Source: Chitinophagaceae bacterium (lineage in GTDB: Bacteria > Bacteroidota > Bacteroidia > Chitinophagales > Chitinophagaceae). From it: a stretch of DNA of 47,762 nucleotides. Location of the stretch: assembly GCA_947450165.1 (NCBI GenBank), contig CANFUJ010000004.1, positions 1 to 47,762 on the forward strand, read 5' to 3'. Positions 25,523 to 34,400 of this stretch are shown piece after piece. The notes under the pieces were generated by a model. It ran no database searches and was not told where the DNA came from. It saw only the letters and a program-made list of their open reading frames with translations. Both the position numbers and the translations under genes were made by a program. Every line of letters starts with the position of its first letter. Positions within the stretch are counted from its first letter, which is position 1.

Positions 25523-26683
25523 ATGAAAAAGTTTATTCGATTTTTTATTTTATTGACCTTTGCTTTTTTGCTAAAAGCCAGTGCACAAGATTCGTCTAGA
25601 TTGCGCATTTCTTTACTCACGTGCACTCCTGGAAATGAGTTGTATTCTATATTTGGCCATAGTGCCATCAGAATTATTGACAGCAATAATGTTAACGATC
25701 TTGTTTTTAATTATGGCACCTTCAACTTTAACGACGAGGAATTTTACATCAAGTTCATTAAAGGGAAACTAAAGTATTTTGTAAGTGTTCAGCAAACAGA
25801 AGATTTTATTTATAGCTACACTGAAGAAGGACGTGGTATTACCGAACAAATTTTAAATCTATCCGAACAAGAAAAAAACAACATCAAGCATGCTTTAATT
25901 GAAAATTTAAAAGAGGAAAACAAATATTATCAATACGATTTTTTCTACGACAATTGCACCACAAGATTAAGGGATATCATTTCTAAAAACAAACAACCAA
26001 ACCCAATACTGCCTTATGTTATGCCTGAAAAAACCAGATTCAGGCAGGCTATTTATATGTACTTAAATAAAAGCGAACAACATTGGAGCAAATTAGGAAT
26101 TGACTTATTACTTGGTGCAAAAACAGATAAAATTATGTCTGCTGAAGAACAAGAATTTCTTCCCGAAAATCTGATGAACGCATTAGATCATTGTACTAAC
26201 CAAAAACTAGTTTCCGAAAAAGTTCAACTTACCCCTCCTACTTTCGTCAATCAAATTTCAAAATCTTTATTTACGCCTAACTTCTGTTTCTGGATATTTT
26301 TTGCAGTTATGTTCTCATTATCTTTTGTAAAAAACAAATTTGTTTCCATAATAACAACTGGCTTAGATTTTACAATTTTATTTTTTACAGGCGCACTGGG
26401 CATTTTATTTATTTTCATGTGGTTTGGCACAGATCATATCATGACAAAAAACAACTACAATCTATTATGGGCATTACCCACCAATTTTATAGCAGCATTT
26501 TTCATAAAAAGTAAACTGAAGATCATTCGAAATTACTTTGTGTTTTTAGCTTTTTTTCTTTCATTAGTATTACTCTGTTGGAATTTTTTACCACAACAGT
26601 TGAATGTTTCATTGATACCAATAATACTTGCCATAATTGTTAGGCTGTATCGCGTTACTTCTCAAAAACTGAATTTAACATGA
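25523..26683 (+). CDS. DUF4105 (Lnb N-terminal periplasmic) domain membrane protein
   Basis: The 386-residue protein has a signal peptide (to about residue 22, KASAQDSS) and a DUF4105/Lnb-N domain (about 25-170). Five membrane helices fill the C-terminal part (about 250-385). The DUF4105 domain carries FGHSAIRI (His near 46) and YDNCTTRLRD (Cys near 145), which look like the Cys-His pair of a permuted NlpC/P60-type fold, so a periplasmic thiol peptidase or amidase is conceivable but unproven. It starts 25 bases after guaB and overlaps the next gene by 4 bases (ATGA), so it is probably translationally coupled to the hydrolase. Confidence 0.83.
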   Translation: MKKFIRFFILLTFAFLLKASAQDSSRLRISLLTCTPGNELYSIFGHSAIRIIDSNNVNDLVFNYGTFNFNDEEFYIKFIKGKLKYFVSVQQTEDFIYSYTEEGRGITEQILNLSEQEKNNIKHALIENLKEENKYYQYDFFYDNCTTRLRDIISKNKQPNPILPYVMPEKTRFRQAIYMYLNKSEQHWSKLGIDLLLGAKTDKIMSAEEQEFLPENLMNALDHCTNQKLVSEKVQLTPPTFVNQISKSLFTPNFCFWIFFAVMFSLSFVKNKFVSIITTGLDFTILFFTGALGILFIFMWFGTDHIMTKNNYNLLWALPTNFIAAFFIKSKLKIIRNYFVFLAFFLSLVLLCWNFLPQQLNVSLIPIILAIIVRLYRVTSQKLNLT

Positions 26684-27483
26684 TTAGTAAAAAAGTACTT
26701 TTCAAAAATTCAGTTTTACATTATAAAATTTATGGGACGGGCAAATACTTGATGCTTATACATGGGTTTGGTGAAGATTGGCGTGTATGGAAATATCAAA
26801 TAGAAGCACTCAGCAAATATTATACTTTAATTCTACCGGATATTTTTGGTTCGGGAGATTCAGAAAATCTAAAAGGTGAAAATATTACAATAGATGATTA
26901 TGCAAAAGGGTTAAGAGAAATTATTTTAGCTGAAAAAATACAGCAATTTTCAATATTTGGGCATAGCATGGGCGGATATATCGCATTGGCTTATTTAGCT
27001 CAATTCCCAGAAGATCTTTCATCAATTGGCCTCATTCATTCAACAGCCTTTGCAGATGATGAAAATAAAATTCAACAAAGAAGTAAATCCATTCAGTTTA
27101 TACATGAATTTGGTAGCTTAGCTTTTTTAAAAACTACAGTTCCCAAATTATTTTCAGCTAATAAAAGCAATAAATTAATGATTGATTCGTTTCTGCAAAT
27201 GGGAATTAATATTTCTAAAAATACACTAATACAATATTATTATGCTATCAAAAACAGGCCAGACAGAATTGATTTGCTAAAAAATGCTACAATTCCAGTT
27301 TTATTTATTTCTGGTATGGAAGACACATTGGTTAAATATACTGATAATATACGTCAGTCAATTTTACCAAGTACATCAGAAATAAAACTTTTAACCAATA
27401 CCGCACATATTGGTTTCTATGAAAACCCTAGCTTGTCAAATAATGTTATTTTGTTATTTTTGCAAAATCATATTGCGGTATAA
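26680..27483 (+). CDS. Alpha/beta-fold hydrolase
   Basis: The 267-residue protein has the hydrolase fold with oxyanion segment LIHGFGEDWRVW, nucleophile elbow IFGHSMGGYIAL (Ser near 95), a likely acid in FISGMEDTLVKY, and the catalytic His in TNTAHIGFYENP. There is no signal peptide, so it is cytoplasmic. It resembles small esterases or C-C hydrolases, and the substrate cannot be predicted. It overlaps the DUF4105 gene and ends 62 bases before a T9SS cargo gene that seems to have its own promoter. Confidence 0.88.
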   Translation: MISKKVLFKNSVLHYKIYGTGKYLMLIHGFGEDWRVWKYQIEALSKYYTLILPDIFGSGDSENLKGENITIDDYAKGLREIILAEKIQQFSIFGHSMGGYIALAYLAQFPEDLSSIGLIHSTAFADDENKIQQRSKSIQFIHEFGSLAFLKTTVPKLFSANKSNKLMIDSFLQMGINISKNTLIQYYYAIKNRPDRIDLLKNATIPVLFISGMEDTLVKYTDNIRQSILPSTSEIKLLTNTAHIGFYENPSLSNNVILLFLQNHIAV

Positions 27484-27484
27484 C

Positions 27485-27528
27485 TTGCATCTGTATTTTT
27501 TAAGTATTAACTTTCGATCTTTAATACT
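27485..27528 (+). promoter_or_regulatory. Promoter with overlapping inverted repeat upstream of the T9SS type B protein
   Basis: TTG (27485-27487), 20 bases, then TAACTTTC (27508-27515) approximate the promoter consensus with one mismatch. A perfect 8-bp inverted repeat, AGTATTAA (27503-27510) and TTAATACT (27521-27528) with a 10-base spacer, overlaps the -7 box and the expected start site. No T-tract follows, so it looks like an operator or leader hairpin rather than a terminator. Confidence 0.4.
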
Positions 27529-27545
27529 ATAGCTTAGAATACGTC

Positions 27546-30188
27546 ATGAGAATCACCTTATTGTCTTTTATTTTTTTAATTACTACTTTATGTGGCTATG
27601 CAAGACACATTACAGGAGGAGAGATGAGGTATGAATTGATTTCTAGCACTCCTTCAACAAGGACATTCAGGATTACATTAGTTTTATTTAGAGATGAAAA
27701 TTGTACTGGAAATTGTGCAGCAATGCCAGCTACTGTAAGGATTGGTATTTTTAATAATGATAATAATGAACCTTATGATGGACCGGGAACATTGCCAACA
27801 TTGGATGCTGGATTAAGCAGAATCGAAGTGCTTCCCATTACAAATGTTCCAAGATGTATTGTTGGTGCACCCAATTTAAATTACACAGCTGGATATTATT
27901 CTATTGTAGTTACATTGAATAATAACACAAAAGGCTTTACAGCTACTTATCAAACTTGTTGCAGAATTGAAAATATTAATAACATCACCATAAATCCAGC
28001 CACAAATGGCGCAGGTGCTACTTATTCAACAGTTATCCCTGGCTCTGATTTTAATAATGTACCAATTTTAGATAATTGCCCTAAGTTTGAAAAAGGCATT
28101 TCTATACTTTGTTTTAATAAAGAATTCACACTAGACTTTAGTGCTACAGACCAAGATGGAGATCAATTGGTATATTCTTTTATTGGTGCTTATGATGGAG
28201 GAGCAGCCCAAAATGCAGGCAATATTACACCAAGCCTACCACCCTATGACTATTTAAATTATTCAAATGGTTATACAGGAATCAGACCTTTAGGAAATAA
28301 TGCGGTTATCAACCCTCAAACGGGTATAATTACAGGAGTTGCTCCTGAAGCCGGAAGATACGTTGTTTCCGTTTGTGTAAAATCATACCGAAATAATGTA
28401 TTGTTAACAACGCATCGAAAAGACTTTATTATTACCGTTGCAGAATGTGATTTTGCAAGTGCCAATTTAAACTCAAGCTATATAAATTGCGATAATTATA
28501 CTGTAGACTTTACAAACATTACGCCATCTCCATTGAATGAAACTTTTTCATGGAACTTTGGAGACCCTGCTTCTGGAATTTCAAATATTTCAAATATTGA
28601 AAACCCTACGCATATTTATTCTGGCGCTGGAACTTACAACGTAATTTATATTGTAAATCCAGGAACCGGTTGTTCAGACACTGTAAGTACCGTAGTTAAA
28701 GTATACCCAGGATTCTATGCAGAAATTGCTTCAAACAACCCCTCATGTAAAGGCAAGCCAGTTCTTTTCAGAGACCTTACACGAACAAATTTTGGTGTAG
28801 TGAACAACTGGCATTGGGATTTTGGTTTAAATAATGCCACAAATGACACAAGTAATATTCAAAATCCACAATTTGTTTTTCAGGATACAGGGACTTTCTC
28901 AACAACCTTAATTGTTGGGACTAATTTAGGATGTATAGATACTGTTTACAAAACAATAAAAATTGTTCCAAAACCAACACTTAAAGCAACCAATGATACA
29001 TTGATGTGCTCAAGTGATTTTCTTCAATTAAATGCTACTTCTAATATTCCTGGAAATTTCACGTGGACTCCCAATTATAATATCAACAACACATCAATTT
29101 CAAATCCAATTATACACCCCTCAGTAAATACCATTTATTATTTAAGTTTTGTTGATCCTGTAGGATGTGTTGCATTGGATACAGTTCGCGTTAATGTTGT
29201 TGATTTTGTAAGTTTAAATGCAGCTAATGACACCACGATTTGTTTAAAAGATACAATCAATTTAAAAGTTGAAAGCAATGGACTGCTTTATCATTGGAGC
29301 CCATCAAACTTAATAGTAAACCCCAATATTAAAAATCCATTGGCAATTCCTAGTGCAAATCTGACTACTTTTTATGTGCAAAGTAATGTTGGGTCTTGTT
29401 TTGCCAAGGATTCTATTAAGGTGAAAACAGTACCTTACCCAACTCCCAATGCAGGAAATGACACATCAATATGTTGGGGAACTAACGCATTATTACATGC
29501 AACAGGCGGCGTTTTCTACAGTTGGTCTCCAGTAAATTTTTTATCTGATTCTACATCACCAAACCCTATTGTAATTAACCCAAAAGCTGACTTTATAGAT
29601 TTTGTAGTAACTGTTAGAGATATACGCGGATGTCCAAAACCTGTTAAAGATATTGTTCGATTAAACATCAATAAAATAATTGCAGATGCAGGACCAAGAG
29701 ACACCGCTATTGCACAAAATCAGCCCTTATACTTACATGCTACTGGAAGTACAAATTATTTATGGACACCCGTAACACAATGGCTAAGTAACCCATTTAT
29801 TGCAGACCCTGTCTCTACTCCACAAGACAACATCGAATACGTGGTTAGGGTAAGCAATAGTATTGGTTGTTTTGATACGGATACGATTAAAGTTCGTTAT
29901 TATAAAGTTGAGCCGGATTTTTATATTCCAAATGCTTTTACGCCCAATAATGATGGATTAAATGATGTAATAAAACCAATTGCGATAGGAATGAAAACAA
30001 TTGACAAATTCATGGTACTAAATCGCTGGGGGCAACTTATGTTTTCTACAACAAGAACTGGTAACGGCTGGGATGGAAAAATAAATGGCATCACGCAATC
30101 AGCAGGAACCTATATTTATTATATTGAAGGAAAGAAATTTAACAACCAAGCCATCACTACTAAAGGTACCTTCCTATTGATAAAATAA
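27546..30188 (+). CDS. Large secreted repeat protein with PKD domains and T9SS type B (gliding-type) C-terminal sorting domain
   Basis: The 880-residue protein has a signal peptide (cleavage near CGYARHITGGE), an N-terminal Cys-rich region (about 20-300), two PKD-like domains (FSWNFGDPASG and WHWDFGLNNA, about 310-470) and four tandem Ig-like repeats of about 77 residues (about 476-785). Each repeat has a Trp-x-Pro core and a GC near its end. The C-terminal domain from about residue 790 (FYIPNAFTPNNDGLND ... LNRWGQLMF ... NGWDGKING) is the gliding-motility-associated T9SS type B sorting domain. The protein would be exported through the T9SS translocon to the cell surface; its ligand is unknown. 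Confidence 0.9.
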   Translation: MRITLLSFIFLITTLCGYARHITGGEMRYELISSTPSTRTFRITLVLFRDENCTGNCAAMPATVRIGIFNNDNNEPYDGPGTLPTLDAGLSRIEVLPITNVPRCIVGAPNLNYTAGYYSIVVTLNNNTKGFTATYQTCCRIENINNITINPATNGAGATYSTVIPGSDFNNVPILDNCPKFEKGISILCFNKEFTLDFSATDQDGDQLVYSFIGAYDGGAAQNAGNITPSLPPYDYLNYSNGYTGIRPLGNNAVINPQTGIITGVAPEAGRYVVSVCVKSYRNNVLLTTHRKDFIITVAECDFASANLNSSYINCDNYTVDFTNITPSPLNETFSWNFGDPASGISNISNIENPTHIYSGAGTYNVIYIVNPGTGCSDTVSTVVKVYPGFYAEIASNNPSCKGKPVLFRDLTRTNFGVVNNWHWDFGLNNATNDTSNIQNPQFVFQDTGTFSTTLIVGTNLGCIDTVYKTIKIVPKPTLKATNDTLMCSSDFLQLNATSNIPGNFTWTPNYNINNTSISNPIIHPSVNTIYYLSFVDPVGCVALDTVRVNVVDFVSLNAANDTTICLKDTINLKVESNGLLYHWSPSNLIVNPNIKNPLAIPSANLTTFYVQSNVGSCFAKDSIKVKTVPYPTPNAGNDTSICWGTNALLHATGGVFYSWSPVNFLSDSTSPNPIVINPKADFIDFVVTVRDIRGCPKPVKDIVRLNINKIIADAGPRDTAIAQNQPLYLHATGSTNYLWTPVTQWLSNPFIADPVSTPQDNIEYVVRVSNSIGCFDTDTIKVRYYKVEPDFYIPNAFTPNNDGLNDVIKPIAIGMKTIDKFMVLNRWGQLMFSTTRTGNGWDGKINGITQSAGTYIYYIEGKKFNNQAITTKGTFLLIK

Positions 30189-30639
30189 GCTTCAGAATTT
30201 ACTTTTAACCCACCTATTTTCCGCGATTATTAATTTTTTAATAAAACCCGTTGAAATCAATGTAGGCTTATTTTAGTTTTTTATTTGGTGTGACCTAGTA
30301 CTGAAAACAGGAGATGTAATTTTTATTGAGAAAAATTACTTGCGTATTTTATTTGAGGTGGTTATTAATCGGAAATTTTGCTTATTTACAATATTGCAAT
30401 ATTGCAATATTACGTGAACCCAACTCAAATAGCCAAATATTTTCTCTAAAGTTTATTCATGAAAATTTACTCACTAAGAAATTCTCTTTTTGTGTTTTTT
30501 TGTTATTAAAATGTTTATCGGTTTAATCCAGATTTTGGTTAATTTTTCCAAATCAAAAAACTATTTTTATTATACTATTTTTGAAAACAATCAACATTTT
30601 GCAAAAAAAATTGTTAGCATTATTTATTAAAAAAACGAA
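30189..30639. other. Gene-free region with a small tandem repeat
   Basis: In these 451 bases I see no credible gene. A possible 66-codon frame at 30326-30526 lacks an ATG start, a recognisable fold or codon bias. The region holds an AT-only inverted repeat (TTATTAA/TTAATAA, 30227-30244), a tandem repeat of the self-complementary unit AATATTGC (30390-30411, about 2.75 copies), and a TATTTTTG box at 30576-30583 that could be the promoter of the next gene. Confidence 0.45.
30576..30583 (+). promoter_or_regulatory. Possible promoter -7 box (TATTTTTG) for the SDR gene
   Basis: A full TAnnTTTG match lies 57 bases before the SDR ATG. No TTG is found at the expected -33 distance. Confidence 0.33.
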
Positions 30640-31395
30640 ATGAACAAAACCATATTTATTACTGGCGCAACATCTGGAATAGGAGAAGCTTGTGCAGAAA
30701 AATTTGCAGCAGCCAAATGTAGAATAATCATTTCTGGACGAAGAGCAGATCGTTTAAGTAAAATAAAATCACACTTAGAATCTAAATTCAATGCAGATAT
30801 TTTGGATTTGTGTTTTGATGTTCAGGATAAAAATGCAGTTTTTGATGCTATAAAAAAATTGCCAGAAGATTGGAAAAAGATTGATGTACTAATCAATAAT
30901 GCTGGCCTTTCTTTAGGCAGAGACAATTTTACTGATTGCGATATCGCTGATTGGGAAACGATGCTTCAAACAAATGTAAATGGCTTGCTTTATGTTTCAA
31001 AAGCTGTTTTAGATTTATTAATTCCTAATGAAAGTGTTGTTATCAATATTGGTTCAATTGCTGGAAAAGAAGTTTATGAAAATGGCAATGTGTATTGCGC
31101 CTCAAAGTTTGCAGTTGATGCTATTACAAAATCTATGCGAATTGATTTATTAAAAAAAGGAATTCGCGTTACCGCTATTCACCCTGGTGCAGTTGAAACA
31201 GAATTTTCGCTTGTACGATTTAAAGGCGATGCTTCAAAAGCTTCACAAGTGTATAAAGGATTTAAACCATTAACTCCTGAAGACGTAGCTGATACTATAT
31301 TTTATGCAGCAAATTTACCCTCACATGTATGCATAAACGAACTTACCATTATGCCAAAACAACAAGCGAGTGCTAATCATTTCCACAAAGATTAA
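30640..31395 (+). CDS. SDR-family NAD(P)-dependent oxidoreductase (YdfG-like)
   Basis: The 251-residue protein is a classical short-chain dehydrogenase. It has the cofactor motif TGATSGIGEA near the N-terminus, the NNAG motif (LINNAGLSLG), the catalytic Ser in INIGSIAGKEV, and Tyr/Lys in YCASKFAVDA. The pattern ISGRRADRL suggests NADP preference. The whole resembles the YdfG group (serine/3-hydroxy acid dehydrogenases), but the substrate is not certain. It has no operon partner and converges on sprA with 12 bases between stops. Confidence 0.9.
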   Translation: MNKTIFITGATSGIGEACAEKFAAAKCRIIISGRRADRLSKIKSHLESKFNADILDLCFDVQDKNAVFDAIKKLPEDWKKIDVLINNAGLSLGRDNFTDCDIADWETMLQTNVNGLLYVSKAVLDLLIPNESVVINIGSIAGKEVYENGNVYCASKFAVDAITKSMRIDLLKKGIRVTAIHPGAVETEFSLVRFKGDASKASQVYKGFKPLTPEDVADTIFYAANLPSHVCINELTIMPKQQASANHFHKD

Positions 31396-31407
31396 TCAAT
31401 GCGATTT

Positions 31408-34400
31408 CTATTGAGATAATGAAATTCTTATTTGAATGCCAGCCCTTGTATTTGTAGTTGGCGCACTTGAAGATATGTATGGTTTAACCCTTCTTTGGTC
31501 AAAGTAAAGTTTTAAATTGATTTTACTATTTAAGAAATAATCTATTGTTGGACTAAACGAAGTTTCTTTGCTTCCTGAAGTTGCAAAGTTATTGTCCTGA
31601 TCTAATCTACTGTTTGCTGTTACATTATCCCTCACCCTAAAATCTACACGGAAGCTTATTTCATTATCAAGCTTTCCACTTTTTTCTTTACTTAAAAAAG
31701 AGGGCAACTTTAACCCGCCAAATAATTTCAATCCTTTTTTACGATAACCAGCACCAATTGTAAATTCGGTACTTCTCACCTCACTTAATTGATAATCATT
31801 TAAACTTAAACTCAATTGACGGGTTTTTGAATATTCAAACTTAGCCTGGAATTGATTTACAAACATCATATCAACCCCCACTAATGGTGAAAATTGCTCT
31901 TGAATGCTAACATTTGGTACTAAGAAAAACGGTATAAAATTCTTTGAACCTGTATCATAAAATGAAGGATAGCCATATTTAGATACGTCTTGATATAGTA
32001 ATGCGGAAGTAAATCCATTCATACTTAAATTACCTGTATAACCATGCGTAAGCGTAAAGCTTGTAAACAATTTATCTAATGGTTTTATTTTAGATAATCC
32101 ATTATAATCTATCTTCCAATTGGGTCGTGGAATAATCGCTCTAAATGGATTTGATCTGATGTTTTTGTTTTCCTGTTTTATCAACCCTACCGATTTAGGA
32201 TCCTGCCCTGTATAAGCTGCAATAAAAGAAGGAATCAACACATCAATGGCGTATTTTCCATAACCATAATAATACCCATCAGAACCAACTGCATTATTGG
32301 TATACGGATTCAATTTCCCCAAACGCTCTGAAAGAATTATCCTATTATTTTCAAAAGTTTTGAATGTAGAAGAAACCCTATTTGGATCAAACTTTCCAAA
32401 CAATGTTTTAAACGCTACATAAGAAACATCAAAACTACCACCAGCATAAGGATTTAAATGTTGGAATGTAGGATTAGTGCCATTAAAATTCGTATCGATA
32501 TATCTGAAAGTTTCACTGTACGTTTTTGAAAATGATTTACTGATGTTAATGGCAACATTCACCTCTTTAAATGGTTCTAATTGAGCTGTCAGTGTTAGCT
32601 TTTGATCTAAATTTTGCTGAATCAAAGAATTGAAACTACTGTCTTTAGACAATAAACCTCTTCGAGCTTGTTGATTGAGCCAATTGGTATCTGGTTGCCA
32701 ACCCATTATGAAATTATAACCAGGCGCCATGCTTTTTACATTCTGGCCAAAAAAACGTGTGCTGTCCATATAACCTGGCAATCGTGTACCAGCATTTTCT
32801 GAGGCGGTAAAATTAACTTGCTTTATACTTGTAAGTAATTTTCCAAAAACTTTCATTCCATTACTAACATAAGGCATTGCAGTTTTGTCTACAATCCGTT
32901 TTGTTTTCAATACTTTCTTTCCTGATTTTGTAAGCACAGAATCTCTAACTTTTGTGATCCTGTTTCTCCATTTTTGTTGATCTTCTTTATTAGACGGCTG
33001 ATCCAATTGACGCATCCATTTTGAATATTGATACAACTTTGTAAAATCCAACTGTACTGTTGCTTCTTTCTGCAAAGTGTTTTCTAATAAATTTCCAAGA
33101 TTTACTGCTAATCTAGAAGCACCTATCCATTTGTATGTAGTTTGATAACGTATGTTGGCTGTTGTCCAATCCAACAATGGAAACTTTGAAGTTGGTAATA
33201 CATAAGACATATTTACGGCCTGATTAAAAATGGTATTTCTACCGCCTTTAAAGAAGTTTTGCCAAACTGTATCTTTCTTTTGTTTTGTATTAATTCTGCC
33301 CGCTGGTTCATCTACTCTTGAATTGTTGGTTGCTGTATAATCAAAGTTTATTGACTTTGTAAAGTTCCAACGCAGTATGTAATCACGCTGCATCGTAAAA
33401 TACTTATCGTAAGTTTCAGGAATGGCGTATTTTGTTTCACCTACACTTCTTGGTTTTATGGCACCAAACTGACGACTGATATCTGCTCTAAAACTCAATT
33501 GATTTGGTAAATAATTAAAGTTTATTTCTTTAATGATATCTAACCATTTTGTTTTTACTTTTTTAAACGAATTTTTAAACGGCTCAAATGGCTTGGGTTG
33601 TGGAGAAAAATTATATCCAAGTGCACCTCGATGTTTTGTAACCTCATTATTTTCAATCAATGGATTATGCGTTTCTGTTTTTATGTACGAATAACTTACA
33701 TCCACATTTTCTATATCATAAATTTTAGGTGATTTGCCATTAGTTTTGGTTTTCTTTACATTGGTAAAATTCACTGTTTTTACCGATGTAAAGTCAATGG
33801 CATTATTTCTAATAGAATCTCTTTTTGATTTTGGAGATGAACTCAGCTTTTCTTTTAATTTGATATCTAAATCGTAAGGGTCGTATTGAGGTGTGCTGGT
33901 TGTTTGTGAATAGCTCGCATAAACAGGAATTGAAATACCCATTTTTTTAGGCAATAGTTTTCCCAATTCTAAATTTGAAGAAACATCAAACTGCATAAAA
34001 TCATCACGGTATCTTTCAACTACACGTTGTTCTAAAGTACCAAACCCGCGACTATGAACATTCGCTGAAAGAGATACCGTTCCTAAATCGGCTAAGTTAG
34101 CATCTACCCTACCAATTGCGGCCCAACCACCTTGTTCATTTATTGATGACAACCTCAATTCGTTTACCCATACCTGTCCGCATGCACTATTTGATGTTGT
34201 ATTTTCTACACCTAATAAAATGCCGCGCACCTCTCCTAAATTGGGATTTCCAATTACTGAGTATGTTTGTCCGTTTTCTTGAAGTTGTTTAAATATCGTT
34301 CCTAATGGTGTTGATGATAAATTTCTGGCCTGTTTTATTTTTGTCAACACATCCAAATCTACATCTAATGAATTTGAAGGAAACCACAAAGAATCATTAT

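Noticed and set aside
30227-30244. AT-only hairpin after the T9SS type B gene as a terminator
   Set aside because: The stem has no G-C pair and is followed by AAACCCG, not a T-tract, so stability and form do not fit.
30326-30526. 66-codon frame in the gene-free region
   Set aside because: It has a non-ATG start, no recognisable domain, and runs through the AATATTGC tandem repeat. It is treated as non-coding.
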